64,000 nucleotides of DNA from Clavulina sp. PMI_390 (GCA_015039315.1 WIDE01000016.1:186001-250000), one strand, 5' to 3'. Positions 36,537 through 48,013 are shown, counted from the first letter of the stretch. Notes: generated from the letters alone by a model not told the origin. Translations and numbers: made by a program.

Positions 36537-37184
36537 CTTCTGGGGGTTGGCCAGGAAGAATCCGTTCTGTCACTACTTCCACCCGCCTCAACTCCGGGTG
36601 GGCCGCAATCATTGACATACCTCTACGTTCTATCACCGCCACCTTCAGGCTTTCAACTTGGTTTCTGCTCCTAACGACCAAGGAGCTTCCCGGTTGTAGC
36701 ATTGACTCAACAGCTTCTGCTTATGATTTTTACCCCACTCCCCGGCTTTAAAAATAACGGTCTCATTTTTACGAGAGAGGCCTTTGTTGTGGAGGACAGC
36801 AAAAGAGATCAGAGGTACCATTATGATTTCAGCTAAGTATGCTCGATAGCTTTTAGTGTGGTTTATCAAATTTCCTCGTTCTGCGTATCACTCTCCATTC
36901 ACCTGTAAAGAAAATATATTATCAAATGCACGAACTCATCAGCATTCTTGACACCAAAAAGAGATCTTTTCAATAGTCAACGGTTTTTTTACTACAGGGC
37001 ATCCAAGTGATCAACACGAAGAATGCAGACAAAGTCCATTGACATTCCAGAAGAAGTACAATGTGAGAAAAGGAGTGGATAGATGGGAGAGATCGAGTCC
37101 ATTTATTTCAGGCAGCGGATGCAAGGCCCCCCTTTCAGCTCCAGGCGTCAAGAACAGAGGCTAGGCGAACGCCACTATTCTTGC
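36537..37184. other. Convergent 3' region, signal peptide peptidase / RTA1 copy 3
   Basis: About 650 bases between two convergent stop codons. Only short frames are seen, none supported. AT-rich stretches near 36900-37000 fit 3' untranslated DNA. Confidence 0.5.
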
Positions 37185-38473
37185 TTAGGGCTGGCTATGA
37201 AGGGACGTCTGGGTACCGTTTCCGAGGCCTACCCATTCACCGTACGAATTGGTTGGGCGCGATTCGTCGAGCAACCAGCCAGGGTGGAATACGTTGAGCG
37301 TGTACATGGCGAGGACGATCATGGCACCATCAAAGATGTTGAAGAGGATCTCGGTGCGAATGATGATGCCATTCCAGCCCGCGCTCAACTATAATGGAGG
37401 GAGAGGTTCAATGCGTCAGCTCAGTCATCGAGAGGTCCAAGCGCGGCAAGGACAGACTATCTGACCTCAGCAGTACGGTAAAAGGCTCGGATAAGGAGGA
37501 AGACAGTGGAAAGCTTCAGGCCAAGGATCATACGCTGGTGGCGAGTGGAGAGCTCGGGACGCTTGTCACCATACCCAGACGTTCCACGAACAACATTATT
37601 GTGCTTCATATTGGAGAGGATCTTCAGACCAAGGTATGCGTTGATCAACATTCCAACTGCGATGAAGGTTTGAGTATTCAGGTCACGCGCCAGCAGATAA
37701 CCGTACGACTCACTGAGAGAGATGATAATTCCAATGAGCATGACGTTCCCGCCTGTGGTAGGTTGAGAGCCAGAAGCCATAGCGCCACCGAAAGCCTGGA
37801 TGACAAGTGCAGTAAAGTCGACGGCAGTGAAAAGCCAGGAATCTGCACAAGAAGACAGTCAGGTTCACATGAGTGCAAGGTGGGATAGTGGGATTGGACA
37901 TACAAGTCCGGGCGCTGAGTCGGCTGTAGCGCTCCAAGTCAGCTTGCTTGATCAATTGGGCCAAGCAGATGAAGTTCGCTGCGGTGAGGAAGGTCGGTCT
38001 GCAGAGTGGCACTGTCAGTCCATAATCTGTACGAGTATGATGGCGGTAGAAAGACGAACGCGATAATCGTGCAGGTGATTTGCATGAGGAAGGGGTTATC
38101 GGCCAGAGGGTTTTTCGCGCTGAGCGAGCGTCCGACCCAGCCGACCGTCTCTCCGATGCCGCACATCACTGCAGTGACAAGGAGATACCACTTGCGTTTC
38201 ATGACAAGCTGGACAAAGTGGATGGCTGTGGAATAGACTCAGATGGAGCAAGAGCAAGCGGGAAAACTCGGGCTACAGACCAGTCGAGATCACAAAGAGG
38301 AAGGTGAACATAACGGCAATCCACAGCGTCGGGCCTTTGTTAGGTACTCCATCTGCGCCTTTATAGTGATAGTGGCCATTAGGGTCGAAATCAGAGGCTG
38401 AATGGAGGGGTTCAGTGGTCGTCAGATAAAAATAGGGAAGTGGGGAGACAAGCGACGCACAGTTGTTGCTCAT
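37185..38473 (-). CDS. RTA1-like seven-span membrane protein, copy 3
   Basis: Paralogue of copy 1 on the opposite strand. MSNN at 38473 is followed by an intron (donor GTGCGT) and SDFDPNGHYHYKGADG, then WIAVMFTFLFVIST, RKWYLLVTAVMCGIGETVGW, TFLTAANFICLAQLIKQADL, the loop ASGSQPTTGGNVML, a span with MLINAYLGLKILSNM, and FDGAMIVLAMYTLNVFHPGW near the C terminus. It ends TQTSLHSQP at 37185. Intron positions match copy 1. All seven hydrophobic segments are present. Substrate unknown; yeast relatives act on sphingoid bases, porphyrins or drug stress, so lipid handling is the best guess. Confidence 0.9.
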
Positions 38474-38636
38474 GGTGCTAGGAAACCTAGTCTAAATGGA
38501 TAGAAGTAGGAATGAGGAAGTTGGAGAGCTATCTAGAGCACTGCTCGATGCACTCGTTACGGGGTTGGAGGAGGATTGGGAGTAAAGAACTGTGTGATTG
38601 TGTGAGGCTCCGGAAGTCCACCATGGAGGTCGAATG

Positions 38637-38790
38637 ACTTTATAGTACTTCTAGTATCGTTCAAGACCGCACAGCCCGTTGTTCCATTCTGACTCTGAGT
38701 AAAGAAAAATGACGACCGTGAGGCTAGCAAGAGTGAGGGACCGGGCTCCGCACCGAAGCGGTCAAGGTGATCGCAGTCTTGGCACTGTAT
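38637..38790 (-). promoter_or_regulatory. Conserved upstream block of RTA1-like copy 3
   Basis: On the minus strand: GCCAAGACTGCGATCACCTT, TCACGGTCGTCATTTTTC, TACTCAGAGTCAGAATGGAA, GTGCGGTCTTGAAC and the TATA-like ACTATAAAG. The order and spacing match the block before copy 1. Confidence 0.7.
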
Positions 38791-40309
38791 AGGCCCGTGT
38801 TCCCATACGGCCTGCGGAAGGATGAATATAGTTTAATTTTGCAACCCGATCCGAGGTTCAAAGATGGTATCCAATAGAAATAATCGGCGCGCCTGTCAGA
38901 TTCCCGAAGGTTGAATGTATATACAGGGGACGGAGATAATTCGTCGCGATGATGTTCGAGGCAAGGGCTGCGCCGCGGCCAGCCACCATAGACGCAGAGT
39001 GCTCACGGTTGCACAAATGATCAGTAGTCCATTTTGCCATTCATGAATCTCGGTGTTAGTCGCCTGTAGAGCAGGGAACAAGGACAACACGCAGTAGGTT
39101 CGCAGTATTAGTCTGATGGGCACTCCTTCGATAGACCGTGATCCTGCACCGCCTCAAGTTGTGAATGTCCACCAATCGAGACGATGCGCAACACATGCAC
39201 GCCAGTATCAACAAGTGATCAAGAGAGACACTGCGGGCATATCGTATTGCCGCAACTTTGGGTTGATTGATGAAGTAGCGGGGTGGGTGGATAAAAGGAC
39301 CCTGAGTTATCGTCATACTGGGAGACAATGTTATGACAAAGTTACATCAAGTGGTGATATATGGGAGAATCATCGACTGCCGACCGACCTTCGAACTGCG
39401 GATCTGCAGAATGACCTACATCTTGTGAAATCGTTACTGATTGACGATCTTGGAGGTGCTGAGCCAAACCAGGTGATGGGATGTTCAAGGAGCTGCAGCA
39501 CAATACAGAACAAGTGAGCAAACACATCCACGAAGGGTGGTAAAATGCAGAAGGGAATCATGAAATGGTAATTCAGAGATGGGACCTGCGTTGCAGAATC
39601 CACTTTGCAGAGTAGTCGTCCTCGCCGCGGCGCGCCGAAGCACCCGGACTCGAAGAACAAGGATGAAAGGGAGTCATCACAAGAATAAAGTGATGCAAGA
39701 GAGGGACTGGGCTCACGTGGATGAATGGCTAAAACCTGTTCGCGTCTGGCATGCTTGAGCTGGGAAGAACACGAGCCCCATTTGCTTGGCTGCGAATGTA
39801 AAGCTACTGGTTCAAAATATGGCGTCTTGAACAGATATTTTGATGGATTGTCCTATAGGATAGTTAGAAACAAGGTTTCTGGTATGATTGAACCTTTCGT
39901 TGGATGAACATGTGGAGCGCCATCACCAGCCAACAAGGCAGTTCGCCGCGTTGAGCAGTAAACAGGTAGCCCATAGAAAGCAGCCCTTAAAGACTTTTTG
40001 TCTTCGTAACAGAGTGTCGTGGTAGTTTACTCCGAGAGTCCACTGTTCCACTCTGATGGACCCATGCAGGTCGCAAGCCAACTCAGTAGGTGTGCAGACC
40101 GTGGGAAGTAGACCCTAGGTTGGCGCACATGATCTTGACTACGTGCCCAGCGAGCCTCGGGCATTGGCGCACGCTACGCCAAGCTAGTTGAACAAATATC
40201 CAACATAATTACACTTGAATATAACATCTTAAAGGCTGAGAGTGTAACGGCTTGCGGCAACACTTCTTCCCATCGACACCCATCACGCAGACCCAAGGCT
40301 ACCAGCACC
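38791..40309. other. Intergenic region with distal RTA1 promoter homology
   Basis: No supported gene. The first 250 bases continue the RTA1 upstream homology. A plus-strand frame at 39116-39517 (133 codons) has no recognisable domain and overlaps minus-strand frames of similar length, so I leave it out. Confidence 0.4.
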
Positions 40310-42595
40310 ATGTAACTATTCCTCTCGACTTCTCCAATTTACGCTGCCATACTGAATATAATATCAAGGGCTCTACGCGCGATACTAAGTCTAGCTTGGG
40401 TCACGATGTTGGCTGTGGTTGCGCATGCCAACCCCGACCCAGACCCTCACACAACTCAAACATACCACTCTGGTTTCGCCTCCACCGACCCATCTCAAGC
40501 TTACTTCTCTGTCCAGGTCGATTCCGTGCCCTCCCATAGCTTGCGCTTTCGCCCAACTCCTTCATTCTGTGATCACACTGTCAAAACCTTCTCTGGATAT
40601 CTCGATGCCGGCTATGGCTCAAAGCATTTCTTCTTCTACTTTTTTGAGAGCCGAAACGATCCTCAGACAGATGATATAGTCATCTGGCTCAATGGAGGTA
40701 CGTGGGTCTCTAGCTATTGGCGTATTCTTCGCCGCTTGTAGCATGCAATTTGACAATTCCTGGACCAGGCCCTGGATGTAGTTCTGCTACCGGACTCTTT
40801 ATGGAACTTGGTCCATGCGTAAGGCACCTTCAGCTACACAATGACCCTTAGCTTGACCCCACTCTTGTCATCAGAGAGTAACACCAGGTGGAAACGGAAC
40901 CGAATGGCACCCGCACTCATGGAACACGAATGCCAACGTCATCTTCCTGGATCAACCGTGAGTATAGTGTCGTCATCTTGCTTTTTATCATACCTCTCAA
41001 TCATAAACGCTATATTCAGTATCGGAGCAGGGTTCTCGTACGCCGATTTTGGGCAGACCCTTGACACCACAGACCAAGCTGCTGTCGATTTCCACGCCTT
41101 CGTTGCGCTCTTCTTCGAAGCATTCCCGTCTTTCCAGGGTAGACCCCTCCACATCGCGGGAGAGTCATATGCGGTAAGTTCTACGAGTGCTCACAACCTG
41201 GCCCTAGTCCTCACGTCGATTGCGTAGGGTCGGATGATCCCCGTTTTTGCATCGCATATCGTGGACATGAATAGGAAATCGACGGCGAATACGACAGCGC
41301 CCATCAACTTGGCGTCCGTCCTCATTGGTAATGGCCTGACTGATGTCGTCTCGATGGTACCAAGCTACTATGATATGGTCTGCACGCGTGCTGGTTTCCC
41401 CCTAGCACCCATCTCAGAGTGCGTCAAGATCCAAAACCAGGTAACATACCTCCCCCATCAATTCGTAATCAGGTCTTCACATAATTCTTGTGTAGCTCCC
41501 AAGATGTATTGAGTGGACCAAAGCCTCGTGTGTCGATCGCATGGATGAGGTATGTCATGTAGGGAACGAGGCGCCCTTTAGGAGGCTGATTCTGTGTCTC
41601 AGATATCTTGCAAAGCTGCCAGAGACTTCTGCATGGCCATCATGTACCCTGCGCTCTTTGCAACAGGTAAGAGCAGCGCTTCGTGACTACCTGGAGAGCA
41701 AGATGCTGAGCCTCTATGCTTGAAATTAGAGCGTAATGTGTACAATCTCGCGGTGGTGAGAAACAAGAACATTTGAACTCTGATTCCTCGCCACTAACAT
41801 TGAGCATCAGGAATGTGAAGGCGTGTACGAGGAGACTATGTGTGAGTCACACTTGCCGTAGTATTGTACTGGCATCATGCACTCATCCCCATCTTAGGTT
41901 ACCGGATCTCACTAGGTTGGGAGACCTATTTCCTGCCTCTTATGTTTGACAAGGATGACTGACAGCCCAAATAGATATTGAGAAATATCTCAATCGCCCC
42001 GAAGTGCGCGAACTCCTTGGGGTCTCTCCCAAAGTCCCCCATTTCCAAGGATGTAACATGCCACTACTACTCACCTTTGAGGAGAAACTTGACCGGTACC
42101 ATACTTCTCCACCATACGTGGCGCAACTGCTTGAAAGGGGGATTGATGTCCTGGTTTACGTTGGTAAGCCCAATGCTGAGGGTTGTGTCGCTAAGGCATA
42201 CTTAATTATATACTCCCTAGGCAAGAATGATTTTATCTGCAACCATATCGGGTATGCTCCCGACTTCATCCAGTTTTTGGCATGACTGATCACCTTCACA
42301 CCACATTAGGAACTATAAGTGGGCAAACGCTCTAGAATGGCACGGGGGCGATGCGTTCCGTAAGGAGACGCTCCAGCCTTGGGTTGTTGATGGAGAAGTG
42401 GCAGGCGAAGCGAAAACTGTAGGAGGCTTCACATTTGCCACAATTCTCGATGCTGGCCATATGGTAAGGCTTCCAAACATTCCTCAGATGTTGTGCAAAC
42501 TATTAAGCCTATCATCTTGCTAGGCACCCTATGATAGACCAGTGCAGACATTGGCCATGCTACAACGCTGGATGGCGGACCGGAGGTTGCTTTGA
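40310..42595 (+). CDS. Secreted serine carboxypeptidase (S10)
   Basis: Carboxypeptidase Y-type exopeptidase that removes C-terminal residues, vacuolar or secreted. Catalytic motifs: WLNGGPGCSS across the first main intron (oxyanion hole), GESYAG (Ser near 41164), [13 protein letters not shown] (Asp near 42229) and DAGHMAPYDRP (His at 42458). The stop at 42595 follows [10 protein letters not shown] simple start is ATG 40406 ([13 protein letters not shown]), but that leaves almost no signal peptide. Splicing GTAACT...ATCAAG (40312-40368) would place AT before the intron and G after it, giving [19 protein letters not shown], a good secretion signal. I therefore prefer 40310, as inference. About eleven short introns. 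Confidence 0.85.
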
Positions 42596-42784
42596 GTAGG
42601 AAACGTCGAGTATAATTCGCAGGGAAAGCACATTATACATGTACATACAGAGCGATGCTAGGGACTCAAGAAAACAGTATTAAGAGATTCTAAGGAACCC
42701 CCAAAAAGCAGAAAGGTAGACCGAGCAGCGAAAGCGAAAAGAGCGATGATTTTGGCCCAACGGGAGGCGAAAAAGAGTGTTTGT

Positions 42785-43935
42785 TTAGACACACCCGACG
42801 GCAGGGAAGCCACAGGCGCCTTGAGGGGAGCCGTAGCCGTTCCAGCCGATGAGGCGGTTAGCAATGTCGTTGACGTAGGAGGCAGTGCCGTAGCGGGCGC
42901 AGTGAAGGTTGCCGCTGGTGGAGCACGAGCCAGTGTTGTACTGGAGAAAGAGACAGATTATGAGTTTACGATGTCAAGCGTGCGTAATGAGGAGATGCGT
43001 ACAGCGCGAGCAGCATCGTAGGGGTTGCCAAGGTTGCAGTTGGTGTAAGCGTAGGACGAGCCACCATCGAGGTACTGGACGTATCCGGGACCTTGTGAGG
43101 TGCCTTCAGTACCATCACGAACCATCTGAAGGATGCTTGCCTGGAAGATATGAATCACGAAGAGGTCAGCGAGCGCTCTGTTAAAACTACGACACTATCA
43201 GCACGTACAGCGCTGTTCCCAGAGTTGTAAGAGACCGAGCCCTTGTATGCTTGCATGATGCCGCAGTTGTAGCCGCCGGTGCAGGCGACGTTGACGTTTC
43301 CGGTAGACTGAGGATGTAGTGGATGAGCTTAATTACTCTCCCAAGCTGTCAAGTTAGGGGACGAACCTCTTGCATAATGACCGCGAGGATGAGACGAGCA
43401 TCGACCTTGGATTCCTGAGAGACTGGGACAATCGCGTCGTGAATCTGGGTCTGCTGGGTGCTGGTGTCAAAGGAGCCCAAGCTGTATTGCTGCTGGCGCG
43501 CCCAGGACTGCATGATTCATTCATATGAGTCAGTCGATCCAAATACCGAAGGAAGGTGAACACGTACAGCAGTGAAGCTCATCCACTGCGAGATGGGAGG
43601 CAGAGAGTTGACATTCCCGGCGAAGCAAGTGTAGGCAGTGGCAGAGACACCAGAGGTACCAGCGTTGAGGTTGCTGTTATACCAGGCTAATGCGGTCGGG
43701 TTGTCGACGTAGGAGCCGATGCCCCATGAAGGACCACCTCGTGCGAATGAGGATTTAACGCGCTCAGCAACAGCGCGGATTTCCGAGGTGGTGACATTGA
43801 GGGGGGCAGCAGTCACCGGAGCGACCGAGAAAAGAGCGAGCGAGGCAGAAAGAATCTATAAGAGGCAGCAAGGGCATGAGTACCAGCGATGACAATGGTT
43901 GCCCCAGTGGAGATACGAACGAGGGCAGCAAACAT
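42785..43935 (-). CDS. Secreted lysozyme-like (SLT-type) protein
   Basis: Probable secreted muramidase-like protein of the lysozyme/lytic transglycosylase fold. From ATG 43935, MFAAL joins across an intron (donor GTTCGT) to ILSASLALFSVAPVTAAP, a signal peptide. The mature part reads VTTSEIRAVAERVKSSFARG, GPSWGIGSY, ISQWMSFTA, DARLILAVIMQE|STGNVNV (candidate catalytic Glu at about 43369-43371), then CTGGYNCGIMQAYKG, YVQYLDGGSSYAYTNC, CARYGTASYVNDIANRLIGW and GACGFPAVGCV at the stop (42785). Helix-E-S-x-G-N plus a later N-C-G-I-M-Q matches SLT-like domains. Eight or more cysteines suggest disulfides. It is convergent with the carboxypeptidase, stops 189 bases apart. Activity against peptidoglycan is inference. 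Confidence 0.78.
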
Positions 43936-44580
43936 GGTGAAGAGGCTCTTCCAGGAAGGGAAGGGGTCTTTAGAAGTGAACGACTGTGGGGTGGTTGAGA
44001 ACACTGAGGATTTCGTGGTGCAGCTGGCGTGCTTAAATAGTGTTGCTCGAGCATTGTAGATCGGCGCCAAATGATAGTCTAGGATGGGCGGTGCATCTTC
44101 TCAATATTCTCTATAGCGATGCGTCGGGACTCCACCGAGACCTACCATCGACTCATGTCACCTCGGGTAGTCCAGAGACAATAGGACATGCATGGTAGCC
44201 TTGGCGGCGGGGCCGAATGATATTGACACTTTCCGTAGGCTTGGCGTCGTCGACATCACCATCCTTGACATTGATATATTGACAACGTGGAATAAGCACC
44301 TGTGCCGATCAATTATTGCCACCCTAGCTTGTAACATGAGACCATGTATGAACGCGGAAGCGAGTGGCCGGGGCTTCTTATAACGGTATATTGCAACGAG
44401 ACATGTATGGCACATGCGCTTTTGATGGGAGTTGGGAGGTATATCGGAGAGCAGCCGACATAACGAGATCGGCATAGGATGAACAGCTGGTGATTACACA
44501 GAACAACCAGGGAAGGCTTTTCGTCCGAGTTACGGTATGCAGCATGGGTCTGTAAGACTGGGATGTGAAGCAAACACTCC
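43936..44580. other. Intergenic region upstream of the lysozyme-like gene
   Basis: About 645 bases. It should contain the lysozyme-like promoter (the minus-strand frame to 44070 is out of context) and the 3' end of the next gene. No further gene is supported. Confidence 0.45.
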
Positions 44581-45662
44581 TCATGCGCTATCCATAAGCT
44601 CTATGTAGTGCCCGACACCAACATCGGCGCGCCTGGTGAGCTTGAAAAGTGTACCCTAGCATTGGAAAAAGATTGGCGATCAACTACGCCAATCAACTGT
44701 TATAGCAACTTACGAGACCTTCATCGTCCACACTTGGTGGCTGAGTTGTCACAGATTATTTGTTTCAGTATTACACTGGAGGACCAATAAGCCTCACATC
44801 ACGAGGAGACTCACTGGTGGGTTATTGATTGCTCGGGCCGTTTCGCGGTCAAGTTGAGATTCCATTTTGCCCCATGCACCCCCAGCGCCGGGTGTATTGA
44901 ACGCTGCAGTGCCGAAACACACGAATGTACCTGGAACGGATCATTGTAAGCTAGCGGATCTCATATTTTGATGCAATTTATGCCATTATTCGAGATAAAG
45001 AATAAGGCTGTTGACTAACATAGGCCCGAGATGTGACGTTCCGCCTTGCACCGTGGGTCTGCGTCATGATCGGTCGTATCGGCAGAAATCAACGGCGGTA
45101 ATGTATCACCCAGCTTGTAGAATCTTCTACAAACGGCGCATATGCGACCTTCCTTTCGTGATTTATTGTACCAAACTGTCTGCCAAGAGATTTAGAATGA
45201 GCAACAATCATTGATTGTGAATCATTACCAAACGCGTACGAGTGCCAGTTCTTCTGGTAAATATCTTCGGAGCACATCGAGCACATCGTGGCGAGCAAAT
45301 GGGGCGTAGCGTATGTCAGTTAATGATGGCGGCTCAGCATATGGTGTATCCAAGAATTCCAACACTCCCGAGAGTCGCTGATCGCCACCAGATGGATTCA
45401 AGTATGTTCGATGAGCAGGCTGAGTAGGTTGAACGGGCTGAGCGGGTGGGGGTGGGATTGGGCCCTGAACAGGTCCTTTTTCTTGTGTATCGTTTGCATC
45501 ATCGATATCAGAAACTATTGGGATAGAGGGAGGAGTTTGGCTGATGGCGAGAGGGTCGGGCTGGGTAGGTTCCTTATTGGAAGGAGATGAAACCAATTTT
45601 GCAAGTGCATTTTTTCTTTTCTTGGCTTTTTTCGATGGTGGTCTGTTTCGCGGACCAGGCAT
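44581..45662 (-). CDS. Uncharacterised basidiomycete protein with basic N terminus
   Basis: No function known to me. It starts MPGPRNRPPSKKAKKRKNAL at 45662, a lysine-rich leader like a nuclear signal. A proline-rich linker (GPIPPPPAQPVQPTQPAH) and a conserved-looking segment (FARHDVLDVLRRYLPEELAL) follow. I add exons TVWYNKSRKEGRICAVCRRF, then TFVCFGTAAFNTPGAGGAWG with LDRETARAINNPP, then PPSVDDEGL, then LTRRADVGVGHYIELMDSA (stop 44581). CAVC plus later cysteines (DPRCK, GLCTFVC) could bind zinc. I recall similar proteins as widespread unnamed genes in agaricomycetes, but cannot verify this. The last two introns (donors GTGAGT, GTAAGT) are my choice. Divergent from the HMG-box gene, 187 bases apart. 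Confidence 0.62.
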
Positions 45663-45849
45663 CCAGCCTACAAGCTATGACCAAGGCCGTCGGGGTGACA
45701 GGTGTGACTATGTACGCTTGTTGTACTACCAACCTTGTTCTTTGTCCAAGCCCCAAATCGAGCGATCATATTGTCATACTCGCGTGGCTGATTGCTCATA
45801 ACAGAATCTGTGCACGTCTATTCTACTCGTAGCCGGAATCGTTGCCTAA
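45663..45849. promoter_or_regulatory. Divergent promoter interval
   Basis: 187 bases between the ATG codons of the orphan gene and the HMG-box gene. No clear core element seen. Confidence 0.4.
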
Positions 45850-46583
45850 ATGGATGACAGAAGTGAAAGAGCGTCCAAACGGCCCAAAACCTTCGGGAGT
45901 GAAAGACACAAGGCATGTCTAACGCGCATCTCATCCCTGTACTACCTTCCATACTGTGATTTATATATAAAAATTTATAGTTCAAAAGGAAAGACGGGAC
46001 ACTGATTGTGAAGGGGACAAAGAAAAATGTTGCGCCTCGTGATCTTAGTGGCCCGCAACTTCCACTTTCTCCATTTATGTTTTTCTGCAAGGTCTGAATG
46101 AGGGGACTCGCGAAATGTCTAATTTGTCTGATGAAATGCTGTCGACTGAAGGACTGGCGTGAGCGAATCCAGATCGCGAACCCGGGGAGCATATTCTGTG
46201 CGCTCTTGACATTATCCGTCATACTTATGTTGTGTTGACCGACCCCTAGCTGAGCAAAACAAACTCCTGGGCTCTAAATGGAAAGAGCTTGACGAGGCTT
46301 CCAAAGTCGTACGTGCATTATCGTGACCTACTCAACTTTGGCCCAACCCCACGCACTTCAGAAATACCGTGATCAATTTCATGAAGATAAGCTACGATAC
46401 GACCTGCAGATGATGCAATATAAGGTGAGTCCCCCATGTAGATGTCCTTTAGTGCTTCCCTCAATGACGATGGATTATCCACAGGCGAAGAAGGGCGCCG
46501 AAGCAAACGAGCTTATATCTTCCTCTCCCCTGACGTCGCCTACTGCCGCCACTTCTAACACGCCATATGGTCCACGGAGATGA
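45850..46583 (+). CDS. HMG-box chromatin protein
   Basis: HMG-box proteins bend DNA in chromatin. The gene is hidden because every exon is short. From ATG 45850: MDDRSERASKRPKTFGSERH; then FKRKDGTLIVKGTKKNVAPR, DLSGPQLPLSPFMFFCK (start of box); then DWRERIQIANPGSIF; then SEQNKLLGSKWKELDEASKV; then KYRDQFHEDKLRYDLQMMQY; then AKKGAEANELISSSP and a Ser/Thr tail ending PYGPRR at 46583. Introns of about 45-65 bases have donors GTCTGA, GTGCGC, GTACGT and GTGAGT. The first appears to use a GC donor (AAG|GCATGT). The box pattern PLSPFMFFCK...WKELDE...KYRDQ...Y fits NHP6-type boxes. The first exon is the weak point. Confidence 0.7.
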
Positions 46584-46858
46584 CAGGCTAACTTTTTGGC
46601 CTGACTTCTGATGTGGTTGATATTCACCTTTCTGTTCTTTATTACGACCTTTCTTCATAACTACTATTTGACTTCCTGAAGGTGATTCCTCAATCGAATG
46701 CCGAGATAAGCTCAGAGGCTGGTCCTGATCTGTCTCACTTGCTTTAGCATTCGTTTTATCCATCTCTAACCAGTTTTTTATTTCGTTTTATTGCACTGTA
46801 TCACCACTCGTCATAGATCGTGGCAACAATTGGCAATCCTGCTATCCGAAAGGCTTCA

Positions 46859-46878
46859 CCCCCCCCCCCCCCCCCCCC
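46859..46878 (+). repeat. Poly-C tract of 20 bases
   Basis: Uninterrupted C20 followed directly by GGGG, in the intergenic DNA after the HMG-box gene. Long poly-C runs are rare and prone to assembly or length error. Confidence 0.9.
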
Positions 46879-47149
46879 GGGGTCGTTCCCTACTATAGTA
46901 ACCTAATCTTTTTGTTCAAGAACTGATCAAAAAGTTAGAGAACTCAGTTGGCACCAGGTGCGTCGTTGTGTTATTTGGTGCTGTTGATTTCGACTACATT
47001 TCTGGCCTTCGCAGAGGATCTGCAACTCGAGCCTCAGGAAATCCACGCACCAAAAGGCCTTGAGACGGGCATGTAGAGGCGAGGAATGAAAGTACTGTCC
47101 GATGAAATATGCATCATTGTGTTTGAGGCATCTAGGCTACTAAAATAAC

Positions 47150-47500
47150 ATGGGAGACGATGAAGTCCTAAGTCGCGATTTCTTCATCAACACTCCAAGG
47201 TCGCTTGGGGTTCTTTGTAGCCATTTATCTAACTTCCCATACTTTTATCGAGCCTTCATCTCACCACATCACCTAGAAGGACATACAATGTGCCTTGGGG
47301 TGTCTTTTGGGTCCGAAACAGAGCTGCGGATACTAGCTCATGATACGCCTCCTGAAACCTATATAAGCCGCGACTTGCTGCGATTGTCTCTTTTGGCTTC
47401 CTTCCTTCCACATTTATCTGACGAGCGAATCGCGTTTTATTCACCCGGCGTCGCAAACTACGCACCAGAACAAGCTCAAGGTCTGCCCACGACCTCCTAG
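47150..47500 (+). CDS. Hypothetical protein, 116 codons
   Basis: Single open frame from ATG 47150 to the stop at 47500 (MGDDEVLSRDFFINTPRSLG ... EQAQGLPTTS). I recognise no family. A short frame just upstream reads LSDEICIIVFEASRLLK, faintly like the start of an F-box, and PRSLGVLCSHLSNFPYFYRA could be its continuation after a frame change. A decayed F-box gene is therefore an alternative. Kept as low confidence because it is the longest ATG frame here and the opposite strand offers nothing better. Confidence 0.25.
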   Translation: MGDDEVLSRDFFINTPRSLGVLCSHLSNFPYFYRAFISPHHLEGHTMCLGVSFGSETELRILAHDTPPETYISRDLLRLSLLASFLPHLSDERIAFYSPGVANYAPEQAQGLPTTS

Positions 47501-48013
47501 CTGCGAGGTATGTCTTCCACTGCTGTGTTCTTAGGCCGCTTTCACCATCTCATGGCCACTCCTTTCGTTGACGCACGCGTGCAACTACAGACTATGGAAC
47601 ATTTTTGATACCGACCAAGCTTCACACCTCCACCCCTTCCTAACAGGTTCAAGAGCTCCGATCTTCGAATTGTACGGCCCCTTGTTGCTCTCCAGATCTG
47701 CCCTTTCACTTATAGTTTATCAATAACCACTTGACTTTACGGTCAATTAACGGTACCTTCGAACATAGTCAAGCCTACCTACCTCACCTCCGTCCCAACT
47801 TGTCGCTTTCGCCTTTTTCATGGCACTCCGCCCGCGCACGACATCTAAGGGAACATACTGCCTCAGCGCTCAACACCATCAGCATACTAACCCCGGATCC
47901 TTCCACGTGGCCATGGATGACGTTGTCGGGAAGGTGTGCACCCTCTTGTTCTTTTCGCCTGCTTGACCTGCCTTGGTTCGCCATTGTCATCGGGTTGCTG
48001 ATAGCTTCTGTTT

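Noticed and set aside
39116..39517. 133-codon plus-strand frame
   Set aside because: No motif, overlaps similar frames on the other strand, and lies in the distal RTA1 upstream region.
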